A DNA stretch of 64,000 bases from Nostoc favosum CHAB5714 (GTDB taxonomy: Bacteria > Cyanobacteriota > Cyanobacteriia > Cyanobacteriales > Nostocaceae): contig NZ_JAIVFQ010000023.1 of NCBI RefSeq assembly GCF_020829495.1, positions 1 to 64,000 on the forward strand, read 5' to 3'. Numbering within the stretch: the stretch's first letter is position 1; each line of letters opens with the position of its first letter. Below are positions 34,056-44,249 of this stretch, in pieces. The notes below the pieces were generated by a model. It did no database searches, was not told the origin of the DNA, and saw nothing but the letters and a program-made list of their open reading frames with translations. The translations under genes and the position numbers were made by a program.

Positions 34056-34454
34056 TCAAAGACAACACCAACTCACCGCAATTCGCGCAGTTGCTCGAAT
34101 CGGTGTACCGCAGAGATAACAAAATTTGGCTTTGACGTGACTCCACATACGGTCAACCGCCGCGCCAGGATTCCAACATTGGGGACAAAACTTAACCCCT
34201 CTAACCTGAGATACTTCCTCACCCTTGATCACAGCAGAAAGATACTCTTGGGGTACACCAAGGGCGATCGCTAAACCTTGAAGCGTCCGGCGATTAATTT
34301 TAACCGTAAGTCCCCGCTCAATTTTCCCGACAGAGCGTCCATGTATACCAGCAGCATCCGCCAACTCAAACTGAGTTAAATTGAGTTTCTTCCTGATCCG
34401 CGACACATAACTGGACAAGGATTCAGATGGCTGAGGAGTTTTAAAAGTATTCAT
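34056..34454 (-). CDS. XRE-type regulator with C-terminal zinc ribbon
   Basis: Protein of 132 residues. Residues about 12-75 form a Cro/C1-type HTH (LSSYVSRIRKKLNLTQFELA and IHGRSVGKIERGLTVKINRR). The C-terminal part has CPQC and CYLCG pairs of a zinc ribbon. It is divergent from the recombinase gene inside the Tn3 transposon, so it probably controls transposition or resolution genes from the shared 76-base promoter region. Confidence 0.75.
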   Translation of the reverse strand: MNTFKTPQPSESLSSYVSRIRKKLNLTQFELADAAGIHGRSVGKIERGLTVKINRRTLQGLAIALGVPQEYLSAVIKGEEVSQVRGVKFCPQCWNPGAAVDRMWSHVKAKFCYLCGTPIRATARIAVSWCCL

Positions 34455-34530
34455 AAAAAGCTGTTAGTAACTGCTCAAAAGATATATAATTTATAAATAA
34501 AAAACCAAGCGAGAGAATACAGAAACAACC

Positions 34531-35466
34531 GTGAAATCGGCTGTAACTTTAGCCACTGTCACGACCGAATTTTTAGAGCGTCCTGGTCTAGCACTAAGTA
34601 CTAGAGAAACCTATGAACTGACCCTCGGACTTTTACTGCAAAAGTATGGAAGTTGGTCAATAGAAATTATCAGTAAGCAAACATTAGTCGAGTATCTAAA
34701 TAATCTTAGTCATTTAAAATACACAACACACCACAAGCATCAAGCAATACTACAAAGTTTGCTTAACTTTGCAGTAGAACAAGGGTATATAAAATCCAAC
34801 CCCATCCGGGGACTAAAACAACGTCTACCTGAAAGATAGAAAGGCGAACATAAAAGCGACAATACAATAAGATATCTAACACAATCACAACTAAATATAC
34901 TATATTCTGCCGTAAAAGATGACTTACGTTTTAGTGCAATAGTTTATTTAATACATCGCACAGGATGTAGAATAGGGGAGCTTTTAGCCCTAAATATAGA
35001 TTCTGTAGATATCAAAAACCAGAAATTTCAAGTATTAGGTAAAGGTAACAAACAACGTTGGTGTTATTACAGTGATGATGCAGCTTCAGCACTTGCTAAA
35101 TACTTCAAATACTCACGGCATAAAAACACAGATGCCTTGTTTACAGCACAACATCCAGTCACCCTAAAAGTAAGTAGAATCAGCTACCATACATTGCATG
35201 ATTATTGGCGGGAGACAACCAACAAGTATCCGCAGCTTCAAGGAGTTCGCATTCACGATTTACGACATACATTTGCTACAGAACGAGTGGGATTAATCAG
35301 TATTGAAGAATTATGCTCGTTAATGGGACATGAAAGCATTCAGACAACTTTACGTTACGCTAAAGTCACCTCTCTACGAGACGCTCCGCGAACACAGAAA
35401 TCAGAATCAGCCGCACGTCATGCCTTGAATATACTGATTAATTCCGATCTATATGCTGACCTTTAG
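34531..35466 (+). pseudogene. tnpI: TnpI-like tyrosine recombinase with in-frame amber codon
   Basis: One frame from GTG 34531 to 35466, interrupted only by TAG at 34837-34839 (codon 103, after GLKQRLPER). The N-terminal part is a SAM-like core-binding domain. After the stop all catalytic residues are present: Arg in HRTGCRIGEL, Lys in VLGKGNKQR, HDLRHTFAT, LMGHESIQT and Tyr in LRYAKV. The resolvase would be about 311 residues. Near the end a dispersed GAGACGCTCCGCG repeat is translated. Read-through, a downstream start or inactivation are all possible. Confidence 0.85.
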
Positions 35467-35587
35467 GGCAATTATATAGAATCAATCAGTTACACTATGT
35501 TCTTCACCAAGAAACAGCATTTTATCTCAGTTAAAGATTCCTACCCCAAAGAAGCTAGAATACTGTTTGGTTGAAGAGTGAGACTTA

Positions 35588-38500
35588 ATGAAAAAAACCT
35601 GGCAGCCAGAAGAATTAGTAGAGTATTGGACGCTACTCCCTCTTGAATTAGCACTACTAAATCAGAAAAATGACGAAAATCGGTTAGGTTTTGCTATATT
35701 GCTTAAGTTTTTTGAGATTTATGCCAGATTTCCAGAGAATAATCAAGAAATATCCAGAAGCGTTGTTGATTATGTTGCCAAACTTTTAGATATTTCCCCC
35801 CAAAAGTACTCTTATTACGATTGGCAAGGACGCTCCATAAAATATCATCGCGCTCAAATCAGAGAATTCTTTGGATTTCAAGAAACCAAAGTTACTGATG
35901 CTAAAGAGTTAACTAATTGGTTAGCTGAACAAGCACTAATTTATGAGTTAAAGTTTGAACAGCTAAAACTTGCAGCCGTGGCGAGACTACGGAATTTAAA
36001 ACTTGAACCACCGACTGATTCCAGATTAGAACGCATCATTCGCTCTGCTATCAGAAATTTTGAATATAAATTTTTTAGGAACATAACTTCCCAGTTATCT
36101 AACCAATCTAAAAAGTGGATAGATGATTTTTTGAAAGAGAAAGCTTCAGATCAGGAATTAAATGATACCACACAAGTAAATCATGATAAACAACTGAATA
36201 ATCCGGGATATATCCAATTATCTCAACAGTTAAATAACACGAAAAGCTCAGAAATCAACACTGACGTTCCCATATTAACATGGGCTGAACTAAAAACAGA
36301 CCCAGGGAGAATTGGTGTAGAAAGTTTTCAAAAAGAAGTTGCTAAATTAGAGATTTTTGAGCAATTAGAATTACCAGCAAACTTATTTAAAAAAATTCCC
36401 ACCAAAGTTCTCCAAGTTTATAAAAGTCGGGTAATTGTTGAACATTCTCGTGACTTACGCCGTCACCCAGAACATATCCGTTACACACTATTTACAGCTT
36501 TTTGTTGGCTCAGAAGTCAAGAAGTTATAGATAATTTAGTAGAGTTACTCATCCAGATTGTGCATCGCATAGGTGCCAACGCAGAAAAACGTGTAGATAA
36601 AGAACTTATTCAGGATTTTAAGCGGGTTCATGGAAAGAATAATCTACTATATCAAATGGCAGAAGCTTCTTTGAAAACACCTGATGGCACAATCAAAGAT
36701 GTGATTTTTCCTGTGGTGAGTGAGGTAACTCTCAAGAATTTAGTGAAAGAATATAAATCTACAGGGAATGCTTACCGTGAGAAAGTTTATACGGTGATGC
36801 GCTCTTCTTATGGCGGATATTATCGCCGAATTTTACCGTTAATTTTAAACAAGCTAGAATTCCGTTCAAATAATGAAGTTCATCGTCCAGTTATTCAAGC
36901 GATATCTTTACTGAAAAAATATGCTGATAGTAAACAGCGTTATTATGATGCAGGAGAAGATATACCCATTGAGGGGGTATTACGTAGTGGTTGGCAAGAA
37001 ATTATATTAGAGACTGGAGCAGACGACGAAATCAAAGTTAATCGCATTAATTATGAGTTGAGTGTGCTGCAAGCATTGAGAGAAAAGCTGAGATGCAAGG
37101 AAATATGGGTTGTAGGAGCTAATCGTTACAGAAACCCTGAAGAAGATTTACCTGCTGATTTTGAAGCTCAAAGATTAGAATATTTCCAAGCTTTGAAACA
37201 ACCATCAGATGTGGAAATTTTTATTGCTAATTTGCAGCAATCTTTGGAGCAATCATTAACTTTATTGGATACAGGAATACCTAAGAACAAATTAGTCACA
37301 CTTAAAACTACAGGTAAAAGCCGAATTTGTGTTTCTCCTTTGAATCCTCAAAATGAACCAACTAATTTGACAAGATTGAAAACTGAAATTACTAGACGTT
37401 GGCGCATGACTAGCCTCTTAGATATTCTGAAAGAAACTGATTTACGAGTTAAGTTTAGCCAACACTTTCAGAGTGTATCAACCAGAGAGGTTTTAAGCGA
37501 TTATACTTTACAAAAACGCTTGCTACTTTGTTTATATGGTTTAGGAACGAATACTGGATTAAAGCGTTTAAGTGATGAAATTAAAGGCGATAATTATCAA
37601 GATTTACTCCATGTCAAGCGACATTTTATTCAGAAAGAACAATTACGCAATGCTATTGCCTGTGTTGCAAATGCAATTTTTACTGCCAGAATTTCTACTA
37701 TTTGGGGAGAGGGTACAACCGCTTGCGCTTCTGACTCAAAAAAGTTTGGTGCTTGGGATCAAAATTTAATCACCCAATGGCACATCCGTTATGGTGGAAG
37801 GGGTGTGATGATTTATTGGCACGTTGAGAAGAATTCTGTTTGTATTTATTCACAGTTAAAAACTTGTTCTTCCTCTGAGGTGGCAGCCATGATTGAAGGA
37901 TTATTACGCCACTGTACTGAGATGAAAGTGGAGACAAATTATGTAGATAGTCACGGTCAAAATGAAGTGGCTTTTGCTTTCTGTCATTTACTGGGTTTTC
38001 AGTTAATGCCGCGTCTTAAACGTATAAATATTCAGAAATTATACCGCCCGTCAACTGGAAATAATGATGCTTATCCAAACTTGCAACCGATTTTAACTCG
38101 TGCGATAAATTGGGATTTGATTCGCCAACAATATGACCAAATGGTGAAGTATGCTACTGCTCTGCGTTTGGGTATGGCAGAAACTGAAGCCATCTTAAAG
38201 CGTTTTACTAGGGGTAATTTATTACACCCTACTTATCAAGCCTTGGCGGAATTGGGCAAGGCTGTAAAAACTATATTTTTATGTAAATACCTGCATTCGG
38301 TTGAACTGCGGCAAGAGATAAATGCTGGACTCAACGTGGTTGAGAACTGGAATAGTGCTAACAGTTTTATTTTTTATGGCAAGGGTGGGGAGATTGCTAC
38401 TAATCGTTTGTCCGACCAAGAATTAGCTGTGTTATCTCTGCATTTACTCCAGATATCTTTGGTATATATAAATACGTTGATGATTCAGGAGGTTTTGTCC

Positions 38501-38632
38501 CAACCCCAATGGATGAAGTTGATGAAGTTGGAAGATTTGCGGGCGCTTTCGCCTTTAATTTGGGGTCACGTTAATCCCTATGGTACTTTTCGTTTGGATC
38601 TTAATGTCAGGTTGCCAATTGAGACGGGGTAA
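35588..38632 (+). CDS. tnpA: Tn3-family transposase TnpA
   Basis: Protein of 1014 residues, the usual length. An N-terminal DNA-binding region (DUF4158-like, [20 protein letters not shown]) is followed by the DDE core: Asp near residue 716 ([13 protein letters not shown]), Asp near 787 ([15 protein letters not shown]) and Glu near 919 ([20 protein letters not shown]). It binds the 47-bp ends and carries out replicative transposition. The frame is undamaged, so this enzyme could also mobilise the miniature and solitary ends nearby. Confidence 0.95.
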   Translation: MKKTWQPEELVEYWTLLPLELALLNQKNDENRLGFAILLKFFEIYARFPENNQEISRSVVDYVAKLLDISPQKYSYYDWQGRSIKYHRAQIREFFGFQETKVTDAKELTNWLAEQALIYELKFEQLKLAAVARLRNLKLEPPTDSRLERIIRSAIRNFEYKFFRNITSQLSNQSKKWIDDFLKEKASDQELNDTTQVNHDKQLNNPGYIQLSQQLNNTKSSEINTDVPILTWAELKTDPGRIGVESFQKEVAKLEIFEQLELPANLFKKIPTKVLQVYKSRVIVEHSRDLRRHPEHIRYTLFTAFCWLRSQEVIDNLVELLIQIVHRIGANAEKRVDKELIQDFKRVHGKNNLLYQMAEASLKTPDGTIKDVIFPVVSEVTLKNLVKEYKSTGNAYREKVYTVMRSSYGGYYRRILPLILNKLEFRSNNEVHRPVIQAISLLKKYADSKQRYYDAGEDIPIEGVLRSGWQEIILETGADDEIKVNRINYELSVLQALREKLRCKEIWVVGANRYRNPEEDLPADFEAQRLEYFQALKQPSDVEIFIANLQQSLEQSLTLLDTGIPKNKLVTLKTTGKSRICVSPLNPQNEPTNLTRLKTEITRRWRMTSLLDILKETDLRVKFSQHFQSVSTREVLSDYTLQKRLLLCLYGLGTNTGLKRLSDEIKGDNYQDLLHVKRHFIQKEQLRNAIACVANAIFTARISTIWGEGTTACASDSKKFGAWDQNLITQWHIRYGGRGVMIYWHVEKNSVCIYSQLKTCSSSEVAAMIEGLLRHCTEMKVETNYVDSHGQNEVAFAFCHLLGFQLMPRLKRINIQKLYRPSTGNNDAYPNLQPILTRAINWDLIRQQYDQMVKYATALRLGMAETEAILKRFTRGNLLHPTYQALAELGKAVKTIFLCKYLHSVELRQEINAGLNVVENWNSANSFIFYGKGGEIATNRLSDQELAVLSLHLLQISLVYINTLMIQEVLSQPQWMKLMKLEDLRALSPLIWGHVNPYGTFRLDLNVRLPIETG

Positions 38633-38738
38633 ATGTGTCTAAGAATACTAGTGTTCGTATGTCTCTTAATCTTATAGTCTGAAAGTCATCCACCGCAGTA
38701 CTTTCAGGCTATCTTGCCCCTGGTGACAGCTTCGCTAT

Positions 38739-39014
38739 ATCTACGCCGTCTTCGGTACTAGTCGCAAGTCACATCCAGCATCAGTTGATGTGGAAATGTT
38801 GACACTCGATGTTACCTCTGATGACTCAGTGCAATCATGTATCAAACAGTTGCTTACACGGACTAATCGTATTGATTTACTAATTAATAATGCTGGACAA
38901 ATTCATGCCAGTATGCTGGAAGAAACTTCTTTAGAACAAGCTAAGGAAATCTTTGAAACCAACTTTTGGGGGTCATTCAATAGGCAATCGATATTCTTGC
39001 AGCAGGTTCAATAA
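38739..39014 (+). pseudogene. SDR oxidoreductase fragment beside the transposon
   Basis: Reads [54 protein letters not shown] and [10 protein letters not shown]. The Rossmann start TGxxxGIG is missing because the gene is cut exactly at the transposon end, and the catalytic S-Y-K part is missing at the 3' side. Confidence 0.85.
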
Positions 39015-39188
39015 TTTGGGTGATGTCTACGCCCCGCTTTGAGAGCGATCGCTACTTCCTCCATCCCCAGATTTCCTTACTCAGCACCCCATCACCAGCA
39101 ACCATGTCTGTCGGCTGCCAAGGAAGAAGCTCAAATTCGCGGATGCCGTCTGTAATACGCTGGCTTGTGCTGACTTATAACCTTTGTA

Positions 39189-39554
39189 ATGCCAATCATT
39201 TTTACTGGCGGAGTTGGCGAGAGTAATGAACCAGCTGAAGCTATAGTTGGAAAAAATTATGCACTCGCGCAACAGGTAAAAGCTGCTGATATTTTCACTG
39301 AAACTCAATCTCGCACAACTCACCAGAACCTCAAAAATGCTTTAGAAGTAGCGAATGCTCACCAATTAACCAAGTTGATTATTGTTAGCGATCCATTGCA
39401 TATGAAGCGAGCTGTATCGATGGCACAAGGCTTAGGAATGGATGCACATTCGTCTTCCACACCGACTACCCGCTATCGCAGTTTTCACAGTCAGATGGAG
39501 TTTTTGAGCCGAGAAACTTATTTTTACATTGTCTACTTAGTGTTTAAAATCTAG
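39189..39554 (+). pseudogene. YdcF/DUF218-type protein, N-terminally truncated
   Basis: About 121 codons: IIFTGGVGESNEPAEAIVGK, DIFTETQSRTTHQNLKNALE and LIIVSDPLHMKRAVSMAQGL. These are the conserved DUF218 (ElyC/SanA/YdcF) blocks. The membrane-near N-terminal part, with the first acidic motif, is absent. Genes of this family act in envelope metabolism. Confidence 0.75.
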
Positions 39555-39731
39555 CTGTAGTCCCTTACTCCGTAGCATTCAAACAAGAATTTGTATAAAT
39601 AGTTTTGAAACCTTTTAGAATTAGATCCGGTCTGAAAAATTAAATGAACCAAATAACCAATATCATTGCTCTTAGTTGCAGCTTTGGTTGTAGTCATCAG
39701 GCGAGCGCTAGCTGAAATTTCAGGAGATTGT

Positions 39732-40109
39732 ATGACAAGTTTTCAACGGATTCGGCACTTTTCTATTTTCAGTTTGATATTTTTGCTGTTTTTAACGATA
39801 GCTACTAGTCTTTTTGCTTATCAAGTTTCACCGTTAAGAGATCCGACTTTTCGCCCTGATAGCGCAAATGGAGGTTCATTAATACCTTGGATGCAAGGCG
39901 TAACTGAAGACCATTGGTTATTGCTAGCTAATATAATCGCGTTTTCTCTTTCTACAAATCTCACACTAATTATTTGGCAGGCGCGACGATTTCATCATCA
40001 TAATAAGTGGATAAATTTCATAACTATGGCAGTAACATGGACGATGTTATTTGGTAGTTTTATGTTCACCTCGATAATTTACTTATTAATGCAGTGGCTA
40101 ATTGATTAA
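39732..40109 (+). CDS. hypothetical membrane protein
   Basis: Protein of 125 residues from ATG 39732 (an earlier start at 39666 is less likely). Three membrane segments are predicted by eye: FSIFSLIFLLFLTIATSLFA, WLLLANIIAFSLSTNLTLII and FITMAVTWTMLFGSFMFTSI. The extracytoplasmic loop contains DPTFRPDSANGGSLIPWMQG. No family is recognised. Appears intact. Confidence 0.6.
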   Translation: MTSFQRIRHFSIFSLIFLLFLTIATSLFAYQVSPLRDPTFRPDSANGGSLIPWMQGVTEDHWLLLANIIAFSLSTNLTLIIWQARRFHHHNKWINFITMAVTWTMLFGSFMFTSIIYLLMQWLID

Positions 40110-40380
40110 CGCAAGAGCCGTAGGACTTACAGAAATTATCGATCAAACCTAGCTATTGCAAAAGGTATATTATTTATTGAGCCGCTTAAACTTAAAGCAA
40201 TAGCAAAAGGGTGCAATACCATTTTCTTTTCACTTTTTGGCACAGAAATACTTAATGTTTGCAAGAATAAATTAGCCTAAGGTTTTAAACATTTAAAACG
40301 AGTTAATCTTAGGAGTATTTGACAACAGGAAGTTTTGAAAGAGGTTGCCAGACGATAAGATTTGCGGATTATATCTAAGA
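40110..40380. other. spacer
   Basis: AT-rich and without a supported gene. The left end of the IS5 relic (GAGGGTGTTTGAAAAGTTTT) begins near 40379. Confidence 0.4.
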
Positions 40381-40967
40381 GGGTGTTTGAAAAGTTTTGA
40401 GTAGTCAAATTTTATGCTAATCGCCTCACCATGATCCGGATCATGGCAAGGTAAATAAACGTCTCCGATGTTTGGGGCAATAACTCATAATCTCTGACCA
40501 ATCGCCGACACCCCATTACCCGCATTTCTCACAAGCTTAAGGGGAAGAAGGGGCAGAGGGGCAGAGGGGCAGAGGGGCAGAGGGGAAAGAACTTACTCTC
40601 CCCTGCTCCTCTGCTCCCCTGCTCCCCTGCTCCCCTGCACAAGCGCAGGCTTTGAGAGATGTGGTGAGAAATCCGGGATTAGCCAACCAAAAGTACGCTC
40701 AACCACCCAACGTTTTTTGAGCAATACAAAGCCCTTGGTTTCTTGCGGTCGCAGAACCACCTGCACAATCCAACGACAAAAGTCTATCACCCACTGCATA
40801 AACGGTTCACCGTCAAAGCCGCCATCCACCCACAGGGTCGTCAAACGAAATACCTGCTTGTTTGACTGTTTGACCCGTTTGAGAACTTGCTTTCCCCCTT
40901 GACGCTCACCCACATTGGCAGCTGTAACCAAGACCCGCAACACTGTGCTATCCGCGCTTTCACGCAA
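40381..40967 (-). pseudogene. IS5-family transposase relic carrying a MITE
   Basis: The frame from 40967 reads RESADSTVLRVLVTAANVGE, LTTLWVDGGFDGEPFMQWV and VERTFGWL, then enters the MITE. After the MITE it continues CRRLVRDYELLPQTSETFIY then LAMIRIMVRRLA and stops at 40412. Removing the MITE and one ATTA gives a seamless RTFGWLMGCRRLV. The N-terminal third of the transposase is missing at 40967, where a foreign frame begins. Confidence 0.88.
40519..40677. mobile_element. 159-bp MITE with 4-bp target duplication
   Basis: The ends CCCGCATTTCTCACAAGC and (complement) CCCGGATTTCTCACCAC are inverted. ATTA flanks both sides (40515-40518 and 40678-40681). The middle holds GGGGCAGA tandem units and CTCCCCTG units that can pair imperfectly. 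It sits inside the IS5 transposase frame. Confidence 0.85.
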
Positions 40968-41117
40968 CTAGAATTAATGCGAACTCAAGAGTTAATTGAA
41001 AACTGGTACGAAGTCCAGAGAAATTTATCTCTTCAAGTAGCTTGCGACTTGATCCTAGAACAGCTAGCACAGAAATCTAGCTTAAATGCACATCACGATA
41101 CTTCTGTCAATGCGTAA
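40968..41117 (+). other. C-terminal gene remnant
   Basis: A plus-strand frame reads LELMRTQELIENWYEVQRNL, SLQVACDLILEQLAQKSS and stops. The helical coding look suggests the remnant of a protein cut by the IS5 relic. Family unknown. Confidence 0.35.
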
Positions 41118-41142
41118 GTCCTGTGAAGAACAATTTTTTATT

Positions 41143-41160
41143 GCTTGTGAGAAATTCGGG
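41143..41160 (-). repeat. second copy of the MITE end
   Basis: GCTTGTGAGAAATTCGGG is the complement of the left MITE end at 40519, with one difference. It directly abuts the stop codon of the RTX gene. No partner end was found close by. Confidence 0.6.
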
Positions 41161-42186
41161 TTAACCTGATACAACAAGATTGAATGGAGGGTTTGGAGGA
41201 AGTATGGTTGTGACAGCGTCATTAACGAAAATGTTACTACTGGTCAAGGCAAGATCGGGCGATAACGTCCCAAACCGGAATTGTTCGCTCCCGCCTATAC
41301 CATCTACATCAAAGAACAGCGCACCATTAGTGTTGTCGTAGATAAACCTATCACTAGAATCACCCGCTGCTGCACCAATTATGAACTGATCGGACTCAAT
41401 AGCAGCACCTGCTATTAACCCACCACCGAAACTAAGAGCAGAGACACTGATAGTATCATCAGCAACCGTAAAGTCTCTAATTTCGTCAATCTCTTTTGTT
41501 AGGATACCGAAAACAAACGTATCAGCACCAGCACCACCCACTAGAGTATCTGTGCCCAACCCGCCACTCAGAACGTCTACGCCATTTCCACCAAACAGAA
41601 CGTCGTTGCCATCGTTACCAAACAGAACGTCGTCGCCGTCTTCGCCATTCACAACGTCGTCGCCGTTGCCGCCACTCAGAGCGTCTCTGAAAGTGCCGCC
41701 ATTCAGAACGTCGTTGCCGTCGTCGCCAAACATAACGTCGCTGTCATTGCCGCCATTCAGAACGTCGTTGCCGTCGTTACCATTTATTAAGTCTTGGCCA
41801 TCCCCGCCATTTAGAATGTCGTTATCATCGCTGCCACTCAGAACATCGATCCCATCACCGCCATTTAGAATGTCGTTACTATCTTCGCCAAACAGAGCGT
41901 CATTGCCATCACCCCCAAACAAAACGTCTACGGCATTGCTACCAAAGAGAGCGTCATTGCCATCACCGCCAAACAAAGCGTTAAGGAAAGCAGTACCACT
42001 ATTGCCGGCAAACAGAGAGTCGTCGCCAGCTTCGCCAAACAGAAAGTCGTCATTAGCGCCGCCATCTATAATATCGTTGCCAGGTCCACCACTTACAACG
42101 TCGGGATTAGCGTCGGCAAATATAATGTCACTTTCTTCAGTCCCTGTTATGACGTTTCTTTCGGTGGTGCCAATAATGGTAGCCAT
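41161..42186 (-). CDS. RTX-type calcium-binding repeat protein
   Basis: Protein of 341 residues. Residues about 30-225 are about 20 glycine/aspartate nonapeptides of the GGxGxDxLx type (for example [20 protein letters not shown]), which bind calcium and fold as a parallel beta roll outside the cell. The C-terminal 110 residues ([20 protein letters not shown] and [20 protein letters not shown]) match the usual RTX end domain that serves type I secretion. There is no N-terminal signal. Ribosome site AAGGAGA. No catalytic domain, so it is a short surface or adhesin-like protein rather than a toxin. Confidence 0.9.
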   Translation of the reverse strand: MATIIGTTERNVITGTEESDIIFADANPDVVSGGPGNDIIDGGANDDFLFGEAGDDSLFAGNSGTAFLNALFGGDGNDALFGSNAVDVLFGGDGNDALFGEDSNDILNGGDGIDVLSGSDDNDILNGGDGQDLINGNDGNDVLNGGNDSDVMFGDDGNDVLNGGTFRDALSGGNGDDVVNGEDGDDVLFGNDGNDVLFGGNGVDVLSGGLGTDTLVGGAGADTFVFGILTKEIDEIRDFTVADDTISVSALSFGGGLIAGAAIESDQFIIGAAAGDSSDRFIYDNTNGALFFDVDGIGGSEQFRFGTLSPDLALTSSNIFVNDAVTTILPPNPPFNLVVSG

Positions 42187-42516
42187 ACATGTTTCTCCTT
42201 GATTTGATGTATAACATCATTTAATTCCTAGTAAACTTTATCACTTGCTAATTTTCAATAGCAACTATCATTAGCAGGTTGACTAATGTCAAATATGCTG
42301 TTAAAAATTGCTTCTTAACTGCTTTTTAACTGTTATTAACGTATTTTTAACGGGAATTCGATCTCGCTAAAAAGCGCTATTTGGGAAACTTTTCCAGGCT
42401 CGGCTAATTTATTTTTTAAGGCAGCGCTACCAAAGTGCCAAAACTGTTAATAAGACGTTAACAACTTTTTAACATAAGCTATAGGCAGCATATTTCTCGC
42501 ATAAACCGCCGACCGG
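42187..42516. other. AT-rich promoter region of the RTX gene
   Basis: No gene. AT-rich with TTAACNG-type repeated words (for example 42320-42350). It contains the RTX upstream region. Confidence 0.4.
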
Positions 42517-43588
42517 GGGGAGCAATGCGATTTTGTGAGATGATTCCAAATTGGGTGCGATGCCTACGGCGGGCTGCGCCTACGCTAATCTCCACACTGA
42601 GACAAAAAGTCATTTAAATAACTTTTAATTAAAGAATTTGTACTAAAATTTATCTTTTTGAAATATCTCAAAAAGATTTCTAGTCAAGCACTTGAAGCTT
42701 ATTTAACTAAACTGTCTACGTCAACAGATAGGAAGAGGAGTATTTATTATTACAATAAAAATTTTTAGTCCCAGTTTAAGGTATAAAATTTAGCCAAATG
42801 CTTGAGGGTTGATGAAAGACGTGAAGATGGAATAACTTTTGTTATTCCAACTTTTAGTCATCCATTGACATCGCAGATGTAGGATAATTTCTGCATTATC
42901 TTGTTACCAAAATTTACTATTTCCCTTTATTCTTAAATTGACCACTAGCCGGATTAAACTTTCAATAGCCCTTGATTTGTGGCTTTATTTTTCTCGTTTA
43001 TTTTTTCTGTTATTTTTACCACGTATAGTAATTTTAGAGTCATTAAAACATTTCCAATAGTTAATATTTATCGTTTTCTATAATCGTGTTTCTGTGTTTT
43101 GGGATGCCACCATCCTTTTGTTTAACTAATGGCTGTTTGATTACCCAACTCTGATTGAGATAGATTATAGAATAATATAGCTATGCATTGACCTGCTAAA
43201 ATTAACGCAGCTTGTCTAATTTTTTCTTCTCTTTCTTTAACAACTTCTCCATCCCATTCCTCGATATTCGTCAAATCTAAAACTTTCGTAATATGCTCTT
43301 GAAAATCTAATACTGAAAGACTTAAATTAACATTTGCATATATCTATTTTTCCATAAAAGTATATGTTTCCTGTTTCAAAAGTATTGGTACTCAGGAATT
43401 CTACCTTTTTTTATGGCTACAAAAAAAGACTGAACGCTCCTTCTTAGTGAGTTGTCTTATCTAAATATTATTACTATACTTGTCGTAATTAATATTTATT
43501 TATACTGATAATGTAATTAGCGATAACTGCGCCCGCCGAAGGCATCGCACCCAATTTGGAATCATCCCACAAAATCGCATTGCTCCCC
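42517..43588. mobile_element. decayed IS with 58-bp inverted ends
   Basis: The left end (42517-42574, starting GGGGAGCAATGCGATTTTGT) and right end (43531-43588, inverted) match at 56 of 58 positions. The inside is AT-rich and holds only a transposase remnant (43122-43352). Length 1072 bp. It sits 56 bases from the end of the biosynthetic cluster. Confidence 0.75.
43122..43352 (-). pseudogene. transposase N-terminal remnant
   Basis: The frame reads ANVNLSLSVLDFQEHITKVL, EEWDGEVVKEREEKIRQAAL and ILAGQCIAILFYNLSQSELG NQTAIS. It resembles the N-terminus of a cyanobacterial IS transposase of uncertain family. There is no start codon in good context and no catalytic part. Confidence 0.5.
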
Positions 43589-43643
43589 TTCTGAATTGAG
43601 CATCGGCTGTTTCCCTATCTGACCCGTGTTTGTCAACCATCTT

Positions 43644-44249
43644 CTAAAAAAGAAAATGTGCGTTTACTCTGTCGATATAACCCAACTCCTCCAGCTTATT
43701 TAAAACCTTATTTGCGCTTTGTACAATGCTTTCTCGTTCAGTTGTACATTCGACTTCAGGGTGAAGTGGTACTTCGTAAGGGTCATCAATACCAGTGAAG
43801 CACTTGATTTCCCCTGTTCTGGCTTTTTTATATAACCCTTTGACGTCTCGCCGTTCGCAAACTTCTAATGGTGCATTGACATACACTTCGATAAAATTTC
43901 CAATAAGCTGCCGCATTTGTTGGCGAATATGGCGGTACGGTGAGATAACTGAAACTAAAACGATCACATCATTTTTGGTAAGAAGGTGAGCTACAAAGCC
44001 AATACGCCGAATATTTTCTTCCCTATCCTCTTTGCTAAAACCTAGTTGATTGCAGAGGTTCTGACGCATTACGTCACCGTCTAGGACTTCAACTTTATAT
44101 CCCTGTGCTTGTAGTTTTTCTTCTACAAATTGACAGATAGTGGTTTTGCCTGCTCCACTGAAACCAGTTAACCATATTGTTACACCCCGTTGTTGTTGCC
44201 TCATTTTACATCCACTATTTAGTACTCTTTTTCTACCACTCTTTATCAA
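43644..44249 (-). CDS. cysC: adenylylsulfate (APS) kinase
   Basis: Protein of 201 residues. P-loop GFSGAGKTT at residues 29-37, then the APS-kinase blocks VLDGDVMRQNLCNQLGFSKE, SVISPYRHIRQQM, FIEVYVNAPLEVCERRDVKG and FTGIDDPYEVP. It phosphorylates APS to PAPS. The start is TTG, sharing TTGA with the stop of the sulfotransferase gene; ATG at 44204 is an alternative that still keeps the P-loop. Last gene of the cluster, so its job here is to supply PAPS to the sulfotransferase. A SxtO-like kinase has the same role in saxitoxin clusters. Confidence 0.93.
   Translation of the reverse strand: MIKSGRKRVLNSGCKMRQQQRGVTIWLTGFSGAGKTTICQFVEEKLQAQGYKVEVLDGDVMRQNLCNQLGFSKEDREENIRRIGFVAHLLTKNDVIVLVSVISPYRHIRQQMRQLIGNFIEVYVNAPLEVCERRDVKGLYKKARTGEIKCFTGIDDPYEVPLHPEVECTTERESIVQSANKVLNKLEELGYIDRVNAHFLF

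Larger units (their letters stand above)
33915..38747 (+). mobile_element. Tn3-family transposon with tyrosine recombinase
   Basis: Length 4833 bp with perfect 47-bp inverted ends (33915-33961 beginning GGCGTAGATATAGCGAAGCT, and 38701-38747). It contains an XRE regulator, a TnpI-like tyrosine recombinase (one internal stop) and a full-length TnpA. This is the Tn4430-type arrangement with a tyrosine resolvase rather than a serine resolvase. The 76-base gap between regulator and recombinase (34455-34530) is the likely place for the resolution site. No 5-bp target duplication is present (CATCT against GTCTT), and the flanks belong to different broken genes. Confidence 0.92.

Noticed and set aside
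40548-40640. Tandem GGGGCAGA and CTCCCCTG units considered as a CRISPR array
   Set aside because: The units are 8 bases long and contiguous, without spacers. They are the interior of the MITE. No cas gene is present and no CRISPR array was found anywhere in the window.
41552-42202. Long plus-strand frame of about 216 codons, rich in Pro and Ser
   Set aside because: It is the antisense of the RTX repeats, and its regular pattern comes from the Gly/Asp nonapeptides on the other strand.
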